NCBI GenBank assembly: GCA_048213135.1
Contig: PS015713.1
Coordinates: 12,334 to 51,966, forward strand
Source of the DNA: Reclinomonas americana ATCC 50394
Taxonomy: Eukaryota > Jakobida > Jakobea > Jakobida
DNA: 39,633 nucleotides
Reading direction: 5' to 3'
In this document: one piece after another, positions 1-10,115 of the stretch
Layout of the letters: the number at the start of each line of letters is the position of its first letter
Numbering within the stretch: position 1 is the first letter of the stretch
Notes under the pieces: model-generated
What the model saw: the letters and a program-made list of their open reading frames with translations, nothing else
What the model was told of the DNA's origin: nothing
Database searches by the model: none
Translations under genes and position numbers: made by a program

Positions 1-139
1 TTTTCTCCTTGATCTCACAGGCGCCTTGCTGCATTCGGCACTCACGCCTCTCTTTGTTGACAAGGAGAAGATGAACGTCGAGCATGATACAAGAGGACAC
101 TCATTGTTTACAAAGAGAGAGTGAGAGAGAGAGAGAGCA

Positions 140-1370
140 ATGGTTCTTGCTCTTCTCACTCGACGAGTGTTCCTCTCAGTGTCGACGAGTGCGAGGTTGT
201 TTGCCTCGTCGAGAGCTGCTGTGCAGAGAGTGGTGAGTGTGTGTGAGAGAGAAGAGAGAGAGAGAGACGCATGTATTGAGTGAGAGAGTGACAGAGAAGA
301 GAGAGAGAGAGAGAGAGAGAGTGAGCGTGTGTGTGATTGTGTCGCATGCATTGAGAGAGATTACTGAGGAAGTGTGAGGTGTGTGAGAGAGACAGGCTGA
401 GGCTCATTCTCTCTCTCACTCTCTCGTTCTCATTGCACACTCAGAGATAGTCTCCTCTACTCCCTCTCTCTCATTCTCACAGCACTCACTCTCTCCTCTG
501 AGAGAGACAGAGTGCGATGCACTTGCACACAAGTTCAGTGAGAGATGAGAGAGCGAGAGGTTACTGAGGAAGTGTGAGCTGTGAGCTCTCTCTCTCACTC
601 TTTCTCACTCTGATTGCACCTTCTCCGCAGTCTTCTCTGCGTCCTCTCGTTCTCACTGCACTCGTCTCTCCTCTGAGAGAGTCCTCTCTCCTGTGAGATA
701 GACAGAGAGCGATGCACTTACACACACATTCGTCGAGAGATGAGGTTACTGAGGAAGTGTGAGCTGTGTGTGAGAGAGAGACAGGTTGAGGCTCATTCTC
801 TCTCTCTCTCTCTCTCTCTGTCACTTTCTCATTGCACCCTCAGAGACGTCTCATCTCTCCTCTGAGAGAGACAGAGAGCGATGCACACACGCGCACTTAC
901 ACACACGTAGAGAGAGGGAGGGAGGGAGAGAGAGAGAGAGAGAGATTCAAAGTCCAGAGGCGCCCGATGCTCCCCTTGCCTCCTTCCCCTCTCTTCCACT
1001 GATCTCTCTCTGTTGCACAGACTCCGCTCGACGATGAGGTCGATGGTGAAGTCGACGATGGCGACGCATCTTCTTCATCGTCTTCTACTTCGCCTTCGGC
1101 GTCGACGACTGGATCGTTGTCGTCCAATGCCACTGCAGTTACGCTCTTCTCCTGTTGCTTTTGTTCAGCTTGCGTTGTCGCCTCTTGTTCCGAGTCTCTC
1201 TGCCTCGTTCTAATCGTGTGTCGCTGTGTTTTCGCTTCTTGTCTCTTCTCACTTGACATTGTGCCCTTCTTCTTCGTTGGTGGTCACGCAGTTTTCTCAG
1301 CTTGCACTCTCCTGCTGTCTTGCACAGTCTCTGTCTCTCTGTTCTCTCTGTTCATTCTGCTTCCCTCTAT

Positions 1371-1443
<73 letters not shown>

Positions 1444-1818
1444 GACTCTCACGNNNNNNNNNNNNNNNNNNNNNNNNNNNNNNNNNNNNNNNNNNNNNNN
1501 NNNNNNNNNNNNNNNNNNNNNNNNNNNNNNNNNNNNNNNNNNNNNNNNNNNNNNNNNNNNNNNNNNNNNNNNNNNNNNNNNNNNNNNNNNNNNNNNNNNN
1601 NNNNNNNNNNNNNNNNNNNNNNNNNNNNNNNNNNNNNNNNNNNNNNNNNNNNNNNNNNNNNNNNNNNNNNNNNNNNNNNNNNNNNNNNNNNNNNNNNNNN
1701 NNNNNNNNNNNNNNNNNNNNNNNNNNNNNNNNNNNNNNNNNNNGTACCGACGTTTACGTTTCTTACGTACGTTCGTCGTCTACTCCTCGTCGTCGTCGTT
1801 CGTCGTCTACGTACTCTC

Positions 1819-1910
<92 letters not shown>

Positions 1911-4900
1911 GTTCTCTCTCTCTCCCTCTCTCTCTCTGCGACTTGTTTTCCTCGCATTCCCACTCTCTTTAGCACTCTCTCCATCTCTCCCTCTTTGTTT
2001 TATTTGCAACCCGCTCTCCTTGTTCTACTCGTAGGTTGCGTCGTCGTCGCGCGCCTCGAGTCATTCTGTTTCTCTACGTCTGCTCGCTGCTGTGAAACTT
2101 GCTCATTGTGCTTCCCTCTTGACTCTCTGTCTCTTTTTTAGTCTCTCACCCTCACACCACGATGCCTGTCTGCATGAGTGTCTTTCTTGTCTGTCGAGGC
2201 ATTCGTTTTACTCATCCTTCTTCCGTGTTAAATTCACGCATCCCTGTCTCTCACCCCCTTCCCCTTCATTCCTTCCCCTCTTCTCCCTTCCCCCCGTCCG
2301 CAGAACGAAGAACGCATTCGCGCCTGGATGATGTCGCAAGGCCTCACCCCCGACGAGGCCGACACGGCCATGCGCCGCGGCCGCCTCTTCCTCCGCAACG
2401 CGCTGCCGGAGCACCTGCAGCCAAAAGTCGACTACCTGCGCTCCATTGGCGTGCAAAACATTCGCAACGTGCTCTTCAAACGGCCGACCACGGTGGGCAT
2501 GCGGCTGGAGTCGCTCAAGGCCAAGGTCGACTTTCTCAAGTCGCAGTACGAGCTCACCGAGCCGGAGATTGCGCGGATTGTGACGAGTGCGCCGGCGTTT
2601 TTGTCGTTGAAGGTGCGTGGGAGGGAAGAGGGGAAGGGAGGAAGGAGGAAGGAGGAAGGGGAAGGGGGGGAAGGGATGGGAGAAGTCTTGCAAACGCGAG
2701 AGCACATACTCTCAACACACACGCCTCAGCTGCGTTTTGAGGACATCATCTTCCAGTCGCCCGACAGATGCACCGTGTTGCGTACAAGCATGACAAAGGT
2801 GTTGACGTCGACCAGACGCATCTGCGGGCGCATATAGAACGAGTGTCGAGCCGCATACATCCCTTCCTCTTTCTTCTCAAAATGTTGTCTGTCTTGCGTC
2901 CTGTACTCGCTCTCTTGCGCTCTCGTCGCTTCGACTCTTGTTCTCACGCTCACTGTCTCGTCTTCTTCCGCCTCCTGTCTTTCGACATGTATTTATTGTC
3001 TTCTCGATATCTGGTGCCTTCTGTGTGATCTCCTCTCTCTCTCTCTCTCCTTCTTTCTCTCTCTGCTCTCGTCTCTCCTTCTTTGCTCTCTTTCTCTCTC
3101 CGTCCCCTTCTCTCTGTACTCCGTGCTCTCTTTGTCTGTCTGCTCTGTACTATCTTGTTTTCTCTTTCCCTTCTTTTCCCTCTCCACAGTCTGCTCTCCT
3201 GCTGTTCTTTCTCTGCTCTCTTTTCCCCTTTTATTCTTTCTTTCTTCTCTCTTCTCCTTCCTTTCTCTCTGCTTCCTTCTCTTTCTTTCTCTCTTCTCCT
3301 TCTCTCTTCCTGTCCTCTCTCCGTGCTCTCCTCTCTTCTTTTCTGTTTCAGCTCCCCTTCTTCTCTCTCTGCTCTCGTCTCTCTATTTCTCTCCTTTCAC
3401 CCTCTTTTCTCTCTGCTCTATGCCCTCCTTCTCTCTTTCTGCTCTCTCTGCTCTGTGCTGTCCTTTTTCTCTCTGATCTCTCCTCTCCGAGTCTGCTCTC
3501 TCTGCCCTCTTCGTTCGTTTGTTCTCTCGTTCTCTTCTCGTTCTCTTCTCTTGTTTTCTTTCTATCTCTCAGCTCTCCTTATCTCTCTTTTTTGCTCTTC
3601 TCTTCTTCTTTTCTGCCTCTTCTCTCTACTCCCCTTCTTCTCTCTCTGCTCTCTCTTTTTTCTCCCTCCTTTCTCCTCCTTTTCTCTCTGCTCTGTGGTC
3701 TCCTTCCCCGTTTCTACTCACTCTGCCCTCTTTCTCCTTCTCTCTTTCCCGGACCCTTACTCTCTCTGAGCTCTCTCCTCTCCTTCTTTCTTTCTCTCTC
3801 TCTCTCTCACACTCCTTTCTCTTCCCTTTCCCCTGTTCTCCCTTTCCCTTCTCCTCATCCTCCCTTCCCCTGCACCCCGTCTTGCAGACGGAGAACCTCT
3901 TCCAACGCCTCAACCAATTCCTCGGCGAGCTGGGCGTCCCGGAGAGCAAACAACGCGAAACCCTCCGACGCGTCGTCCTGCGCTCCCCCGAAACCGTCGT
4001 ACGCAACCCGGACGGATTCCACGAGGTTCTTCCTCTCCCACTCTCCCTCTTCCTTCTTCCGTCTTTCTCACCTCTTCCCTTCCCCCCACAAGGTGATCTC
4101 TGTTCTGCGACGACAAGGCATCGACAGCAACGGCGTGCTAAAGATCTTCCTGCGACGACCGGCCCTGCTGGCGCTGTCGCCCGAGACGGTGGAGCGGCGC
4201 TTTGCCGTGCTGCACGCGTCGGGCTTTACGCAGCCGCAAGTGGCGGCCATGGTGTGCAAGCATCCGCACCTGTTGGAGAATGCACGGCTGCGCGAGCGCA
4301 TCGACAAGCGCATCGCCATGCTCGGCGAGTACGGCCTGTCACCCGAGGACACGCGGGCCATTGCCGTGCGGCAGCCGGACATGCTGAGCCGGCTCGACTC
4401 GAATCTCCGACCGAAGATCGTGTATCTGCGCGAGGTGTTTCACATGCAGACGCCGGCGGAGCTGGCGGCGCGTCTCGTGCGCAACGCCACCTACCTGTCG
4501 TGCAGTCTGGAGCACCGCATCGTGCCGCGCTTTGAGTTTCTGCGCCAGCAGGTGCCGGCCGAACGGCTGGTCACCCTCTCCATCACCTCGGCGCTGATCT
4601 ACACCGACGAGCTGTTTGCGAAATTCGCCGGCGCCACGCTGCAAGAGTACTTGGAGTTTCGACGCAAGCACATTCGCTCGTCGGCAACGTCGCCGGGTGG
4701 GAGTGGGGGAAGTGGTGGTGGTGGTGGTGGTGGTGGTGGTGGAGGAAGTGGTGGCGATGAGTTGGACGACATTGCGATGGAGTTGGATGTGATGCTCGAA
4801 TCGGAAGAGGCGGCGGAGAGGGTGGAGGTGGATGCGATGGATCCGGATGAGGCCAAGGCGCGGATTGCCAGTCGACGGCGGCAGCAGGAGCGGGAGATGA

Positions 4901-5085
4901 TGGCGTTGCAGGAGGGTGGGGAGTCGGCGGCGGCGGTGGAGGGGGAGGGGGGGAAGAAGACAAGGAGGAGGAGGACGGCGGTGAAGAAGGAAGTGGAGGA
5001 GGAGGGGGAGGAGAAGACTGTGAAGAGGAGGAGAAAGAGAAAGGGTGTGGTGGGGGAGGAGGAGGCGGAGGTGAAGAGTGGGTGA
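140..5085 (+). CDS. mTERF-family protein with predicted mitochondrial presequence
   Basis: Model: exons 140-232, 1021-1137, 2304-2612, 2730-2798, 3888-4025 and 4093-5085, all joined in phase 0, about 572 residues. Exon 1 reads MVLALLTRRVFLSV and continues to QRV: rich in Arg, Ser and Leu with no acidic residue, a typical mitochondrial presequence, and it ends at a good GTGAGT donor. Exon 2 is an acidic Ser/Thr stretch. Exons 3-6 carry repeated mTERF-like helical units (LQPKVDYLRSIGV, LKAKVDFLKSQYELTEPEI, LFQRLNQFLGELGVPE, LRPKIVYLREVF) with the family's alternating Leu and Pro pattern. mTERF proteins bind organellar nucleic acid in transcription, translation or ribosome assembly; the exact role is unknown here. 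The C-terminal part of about 110 residues is a poly-Gly linker (GGT repeat near 4717-4745) followed by an acidic and Lys/Arg-rich tail. Exons 1-2 and the weak donor at 1138 are less certain because the intron contains a gap. Confidence 0.72.
233..1020. repeat. Low-complexity intron 1 of the mTERF gene
   Basis: This stretch has many (GA)n and (CT)n runs interspersed with several imperfect copies of a unit containing 'ttactgaggaagtgtgag' (near 361, 570 and 746). The apparent reading frames here are Ser/Leu or Arg/Glu repeats and are not genes. It is best explained as an intron between the presequence exon and the acidic exon. Confidence 0.6.
1454..1743. other. Assembly gap (N run) inside mTERF intron 2
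   Basis: 290 N positions, preceded by (CT)n and followed by an ACGT-rich stretch (gtaccgacgtttacgt) and then (CT)n again. A missing exon in the gap cannot be excluded, but the flanking exons join in phase. Confidence 0.95.
2799..3887. repeat. Long CT-rich intron of the mTERF gene
   Basis: Intron of 1089 nt, almost entirely pyrimidine on the + strand. It lies between AAG|GTGTTG and CTTGCAG|ACG, both phase 0. Splicing it out joins two mTERF-like segments. The long Ser/Leu/Phe reading frames through it are low-complexity artefacts. Confidence 0.7.
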
Positions 5086-5493
5086 GGGGGAGAAATAGGG
5101 AAAGAGAGGCTTAGTTGCGATGATATAATGAAGACTATGCTGTTAAGGAGAGGGTGGAAGATGAGGAAGGAGGGGGAAGTTGAGGGAGATGCAAAGAAGA
5201 GTTCTAGAAGAGGGAGGTGCTAGTATGGACTGCGGAGAGACGAATTCGCCTGCACCTGCTGACGATCACTGAAGCACACATGCTGTGGCGAACTTGGCAT
5301 CGCAGGGCAAGAGATATAGGCTACGGCCGGCAAGTGGCCACTGGGTGGTACATAATACTGCAACTACGTATGGGCGGATCTGAGATTTCGATACATCAGC
5401 GATATCGATGTCCCGCGCGTGTCACACAATACCAACGACGGAGTGCGCGCGCGCACACACACGCACACGCACTCACTCATTCAGAGAGGAATC
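5086..5493. other. Intergenic region, mTERF to first ankyrin kinase
   Basis: About 400 nt with no supportable gene. It begins with purine-rich sequence after the mTERF stop and ends with CA-rich sequence just before the conserved start context ATCATGAGGTGTGTG of the next gene. It presumably holds the mTERF 3' end and the next promoter; no clear TATA box or leader copy was recognised. Confidence 0.5.
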
Positions 5494-8400
5494 ATGAGGT
5501 GTGTGTGTGTGTGCTGTCATGCGCATCCCTTCTCTTCCCTTCTTTCTCTCTCATGTATATTGTGCAGTCGCCAAGAGAGGAAGAAAGCATGGGAGATGGC
5601 AGAGGAGGGCAATGTGAAGGCACTGCGCGCGTTGGTGGCACGTGAGGGCGCACAAACTCTGCTCAAGAAAGAGGAGATGGCGGGCGATCGATCAGCATTT
5701 TACTATGCCACTGCCGGTGGCCATCTCTCAGTGTTGGAGTATCTGTGGGAGGAGAGTGGCGTGGGGCCACAACTTGCACGACTGGTCGATGTCAATGGCT
5801 GGACACCACTGATCGCCGCTGTCTTGCGAGGGCATCTGCAAGTGGTGGAGTGGTTACTGACCGATGAGCGACGATGTCCGCCGGAGACCGTACAGGCGGT
5901 GAGCAAGCCGAACCAGTGGACGGCACTGCATTTTGCTGCCTGTAATGGACACGAGGCCATTGCGCGCCTCCTTGCCACTCGCTTCCCCGACCTCATTCCC
6001 ATGGTCGACGACATGGGCAAGACGGCGGGTGAGTGGGCTTGCGACAATGGCAAGCAGCACGTGGCCGAGTTGCTCGGCAGCCCGTCCACGCCGCCATCGC
6101 AGCCACGCCAGGAATCTCCTCCCCCACCACCACTACCAGCAGCGCCAGCAGGTGTGTTCTCATTGTCGTCTTGAGCTGGTGGCTGATTCGTGTCCTTTTT
6201 CTCACTCACACTCTTTCTTTGTGTATTTCGTTTGCCTCTCGCCTGTGCAGAGCACGCAGTGCCGCCACGCCAGGTGAGAGACTGCGCTCTACTATCTTGC
6301 TTGCCTTTGTCTGTTTCTCATCTCGCACTGCTGTTGCGCAGGCGATTGAAGACTCGGCCTTTGTGGCACGCCAGTTTGCCGAAAAGGACGCACTCATCGC
6401 CCAACTCCAGCGCGATCTTGCCGCAGCACAGCAGGAGCGACAACAAGAGCGGCGTGAACACAAAGACATTGTGGCTCAAATGCAACACGCCAGCGCCGAG
6501 GATTATCGAATGATCGCCCAGTTGCAAGCCAACCTTGCCGCTGAACGGCAAAAAGTGCGTGCGATGGAGGGCCAGCTGCGCTCACTCTTCCACATGGACT
6601 TTCTCAGGTTTCTTTGGGACTTACTCTCTGCCTGTGTTCTTGCTAGAAGTCGCCTCACTCCTTTTGTTGAATGCACAGCGACCGCCGTCCCATCTTGATG
6701 CTTACAGAGGTCGTGCACGAAATCGTTCCACTGGCACTCGGCTCACTCCTGCAACAACTCGTCGCTGATTTCTTCCCTGCCGAATTCGACATTGAGCAAC
6801 TGTGCCTTCCGACTCCACCGCCAAGGTTCTGTCAAAGAGACTGCCTTGACTGTGCTGCGTCTCACGCACTCATTGTGCCTCACAGATACTGCCGAATGAC
6901 TCTGGACAAGCGTGGCAATATTCGCCTGCGCTCTGTCGAGTTATTCCCGTCCAACTACGAGTCCATTCGCGAATTCAAGCAGAGTGGAGTGACAACGGAC
7001 ATGGATGTGTCGCTGCTGTGCACGCTGCTGTTGTACTCAACTTTCGTTCCCGTTGCTGCTTGCCGTGATGAAGATCTGCTGGAGAGCGTCGTCCGTCTCG
7101 ATCCTGACACGAACGAAGACCGTGTTACTGTGCGACTTCTCGCTGACCACGCCAAGGTTTGCTCTCCGTTTGTGTCATCGTCGTCGGCAAGTGTTCTCAT
7201 TGTTCTCACTGGTCAATCCTCGTTGCAGATCCGAGCCGTGGAGAACTTGCGGGATGTTCGCCATCGTGTGTCTCACCTGGCACGTCTATCTGCACTCGAC
7301 GACGCAGAGTACGTGAGCGTCATGCGGCTGGTACGCGACTCACTCCGCACTCTGTTCCCCGACGGAGAGCACGAAAGTATCCGTCTCTTGTTCCAAGCAT
7401 ACGAGAGTTATGACTGCGCTTGCCACATACTGTCTTCATTCTCATCTCACTCTCCCGGAGCACAGATGTGTGTCGCATCAATGTGACTGCCGAGCTGGTG
7501 ACGGAGAGAGCAGCCAGATTTGCCATTCGCGCACCCGTTGTGCCGTTCTCTGACTTGACGCCTTCGAGACAGCTTGCCGTTGGTGTGATCATCTGCATCT
7601 CTGCATGAATGAGAAGAGAGGCTCATCGTGTCTGTGTTCCATTGCAGGTCAAAATGCTGTCTTCCATGCCACTCTCCGTCTCGGCGGTGTGTCGCAGACC
7701 GTGGCATACAAGCGATACCTGGTCAGGAGGCAAGCTCGAGATGTGCAATCGGCGGACTGGAAACGCATTCACGAGAGCTTTGAGAACGAACACTCCCTGC
7801 TGATGCAACTCGAGTGCGTTCATTGTTGCACTTGAATGCTTACCGTCTTTGCTCATGTGCCTTGCACGCACAGTCACCCACACATTGTGAAACTGATGGC
7901 CGTGTGCAACGACGACCCGAGTGGCCTCGGTCTTGTTCTTGAATATGTCGGCGACGAGGACGAAGAGGAGGGCTTTGCCGAGACGATGCACGACTTGGTG
8001 AAGGATGAACGGACGACGACTCCACACCTGCTCAGTCTGCTCGTGCAAGTGGCGTCGGCGGTGGTGCACATGCACTCGCGACGAGTGGTGCATCGTGATC
8101 TCAAGCCACACAGTTGCGTCTTGGGGAGACAACAAGAGAAGAGGATTATGAGCTGGTCATACAGCAAAGTGAGTTAACGAGAGGAAGAGGAAGAGGGAGA
8201 GCAAAGCAGGCGAGTGAGGTCAGTGTGCTCGTGCAAGTGGCATCGGCGCTGGTGCTCATCGGGATCTCAAAGCCGCAGAGTTTCGTATTCGAGAGGGTAA
8301 GTGAGAGAGGGCAATGAGATGCTGATGCAAAGTGAGTTAACGAGAGAAGCGCGTTGGTGCACATGCACTCGCGGTGAGTGGTGCGTCGTGATCTCAAGCA

Positions 8401-9459
8401 ATATTTTGGAGTGGGTTATGGGAGAGAGCGTGACTGCAAGAGAAGAGGATCATGTGATGCTGATGCACGAGAGTGGATGAGAGCGACAACAGTTGAAACA
8501 ACTTCGAAGTCATCGCTATACTTCCATTCTGATTGCTGACCCTGTTTCCTCTCTCATATTCACAGACATTCTCATCAGCGAGGACCGACAGGTGGCGAAG
8601 GTCTGCGACTTTGGGGAGGCCAAGATTCACGGCACCCTCGGCAAGATGCAGTCCATCCACGGCACAGCGGCGTATGCTGCACCCGAGCCCATGTTGGAGC
8701 TGGAGGTGTGGATGATATTCTATTCTCCTGTTGTGCGCAATGAGAGTGGTGATTCTTCCTTCACCACCCGCAGTACGATGAAAGGGCGGATGTGTATGGA
8801 TTGGGCTCGCTGCTTTGGTTCATCGCCACTCGTCAAGAACCGTTTACCGGGGTGGCACTTGCGGTGATCATGCGCCACATGCACGACGGCATTCCGCCGG
8901 CCGACCTTGACGATGCTGGTGTGCGGGCAAGGGTGCCGGAGGAGATTCGCAATCTGATTCGGCAGTGCTGGGTTGCGTGTTGGTGAAGAAGCTGGTGTGG
9001 CTGGGAGAGGTGGCTGCTCATTGCGCTCGCGTGTTATGCAGAGGCCGCAAGCAACACGCGTGTCGGCATCGTATGTGCTGGACGAATTGAGGCGCTTGAG
9101 CGAGGCGGCAGCACTGGCTGTGGGAGGATTTGGACCGACGGGCCGTTCACTGTGAGCGGGAGAGTGATGGGGCTGCTGCAAGCGAAGTCGGCGGTGCGCA
9201 TGGCTGCATCTTACACACTCGCTCATCTTCCTCGCTCACACGCTGTTGTTGATCATACAGGTGCGTGGATCAGCGAGACGCTCGTCGCCCCGCCGCCGAG
9301 CAGCTGGCAAGCGAGGCGCGCCACTTGGCGGCACTGTCGGCAGCGTCGAGCATGCGTGGTGTGCGCGTCACATGCCTCGTGTGGCCACCTAATGTTTCGC
9401 TTGTGTGCGCAAGAGGTGGTTCGGGCAGTGCCTGGTGTGTCGTGTGCTGGTCGACCTAG
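5494..9459 (+). CDS. Ankyrin - coiled coil - HEPN-like - protein kinase fusion (paralog 1)
   Basis: Fourteen exons: 5494-5498, 5568-6151, 6251-6273, 6342-6607, 6679-6825, 6886-7156, 7229-7406, 7466-7582, 7648-7813, 7874-8112, 8566-8705, 8774-8982, 9044-9151, 9261-9459. They sum to 2652 nt, 883 residues. Exon 1 is only ATGAG. Residues 6-185 hold about five ankyrin repeats ([38 protein letters not shown]). A Gln/Glu-rich coiled coil covers about 205-290. The HEPN-like module covers about 293-525. The kinase covers about 531-800: Lys552 in VAYK, HRDLKPHN with Asp661, CDFG at 679-682, AAPE at 703-706. The usual glycine-rich loop is not recognisable (AVGQNAVF). The last exon adds a second subdomain-XI-like motif (CVDQRDARRP). 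Probably a cytosolic signalling protein; ligand and substrate unknown. The C-terminal 40 residues are poorly conserved with paralog 2, so the end is uncertain. Confidence 0.8.
6679..7582 (+). other. HEPN-like (DZIP3-type) module of paralog 1
   Basis: Exons 5-8 encode about 233 residues between coiled coil and kinase. The order resembles DZIP3-type HEPN domains: an N-terminal helix (MLTEVVHEIVPLALGSLL), then RSVELFP, then a segment ending in LLCTLLLYS, then LRDVRHRVSHLARLSALDD with AEYVSVM. The R-x4-H motif RHRVSH (7259-7276, residues 443-448) fits the HEPN R-x4-6-H catalytic signature, with His in place of the common Asn after Arg. Family assignment is from pattern memory, not from a search. 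Confidence 0.5.
8050..8480 (+). repeat. Tandem decayed copies of the catalytic-loop exon end, paralog 1
   Basis: The sequence that encodes the VQVASAVVHMHS-to-HRDLK segment (exon 10 end) plus its donor and early intron recurs twice more inside the intron. Copies near 8228-8345 and 8350-8480 share 'gtgctcatcgggatctca' and 'gtgcacatgcactcgcg' type segments and the trailing 'gatgctgatgca'. The copies have lost a usable reading frame. Confidence 0.75.
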
Positions 9460-9891
9460 TCGATTGGTGAACTGCTGGATGTCACTCGTACCTGGCGCCG
9501 CAGTGACTGGAAGGAGAAGGTGGAGGAGGAGTGTGAATGGAAGATGCTTGTGTGACGATCGCGACGACTTGTGACTTGAATGATAACCGTGAACTGCATT
9601 CGGAAGCAGACAGATAGTGGCAGCACCGACGAATACGGACGGAAAGAGAAGGAGACTGCGGTGGAGTGGAAGAGAATGAGAGTGAGCAGAAAGCAAAGAA
9701 GAGAGCATATTAGTACCGCATTAAGTTGACAGTGACTTTGCATCACAGAATGCATCACGCTCTTCCTCTCACTCTCTCTCAATGTGTGCATGTGTTTATG
9801 TGTGTAAGAGAGTGATGCAGTATATAAGTTGTCTCTGCCGAAAAAAGTCTTGCTTATCATGCATCTCTCCATTCTCGTCGTTGCAAACTGT

Positions 9892-9968
<77 letters not shown>

Positions 9969-10115
9969 TCACAGACAGAGACACACACTCTCTCAGAGAC
10001 ACACACTCTCTCACGCGCACGCGTCTCTCCTCTACATCGGATTGACTGATGAATGTCCTGTGTCATGAAGGCACACTCTCACGCAGAGAGAGGGAAGAAG
10101 AAGAAGTAGGAGACC
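9460..10115. other. Intergenic region with (AC)n and putative promoter of paralog 2
   Basis: No gene seen. It holds the 3' flank of paralog 1, the putative promoter and leader described separately, (AC)n at 9893-9952, a short (GA)n run, and CT/CA-rich sequence up to the start codon at 10116. Confidence 0.55.
9821..9893 (+). promoter_or_regulatory. Putative TATA box plus conserved 5' leader motif
   Basis: TATATAAG at 9821-9828 is followed about 25 nt later by TCTTGC, then ATGCATCTCTCCATT and GTCGTTGCAAACTGTG. Close relatives of this second block occur on the minus strand at about 28910-28965, 33111-33165 and 33318-33375. Their reading frame is not conserved, which favours a transcribed leader or promoter-proximal element over coding sequence. 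Confidence 0.4.

Noticed and set aside
897-1259. Minus-strand frame rich in Glu, Asp and Ser
   Set aside because: Antisense shadow of the acidic mTERF exon 2 and (GA)n repeats; no domain and no splice support.
2938-3880. Long Ser/Leu/Phe reading frame through the CT-rich tract
   Set aside because: Low-complexity pyrimidine sequence with weak composition and clear splice sites at both ends; treated as intron.
8986-9043. Joining the kinase exon at TGG|GTTGCG to AGGCCGCAAG to give CW-RP
   Set aside because: It leaves too few residues between CW and RP for subdomain XI. The donor GTGAAG at 8983 with the acceptor before 9044 has the right phase and better spacing in both paralogs.
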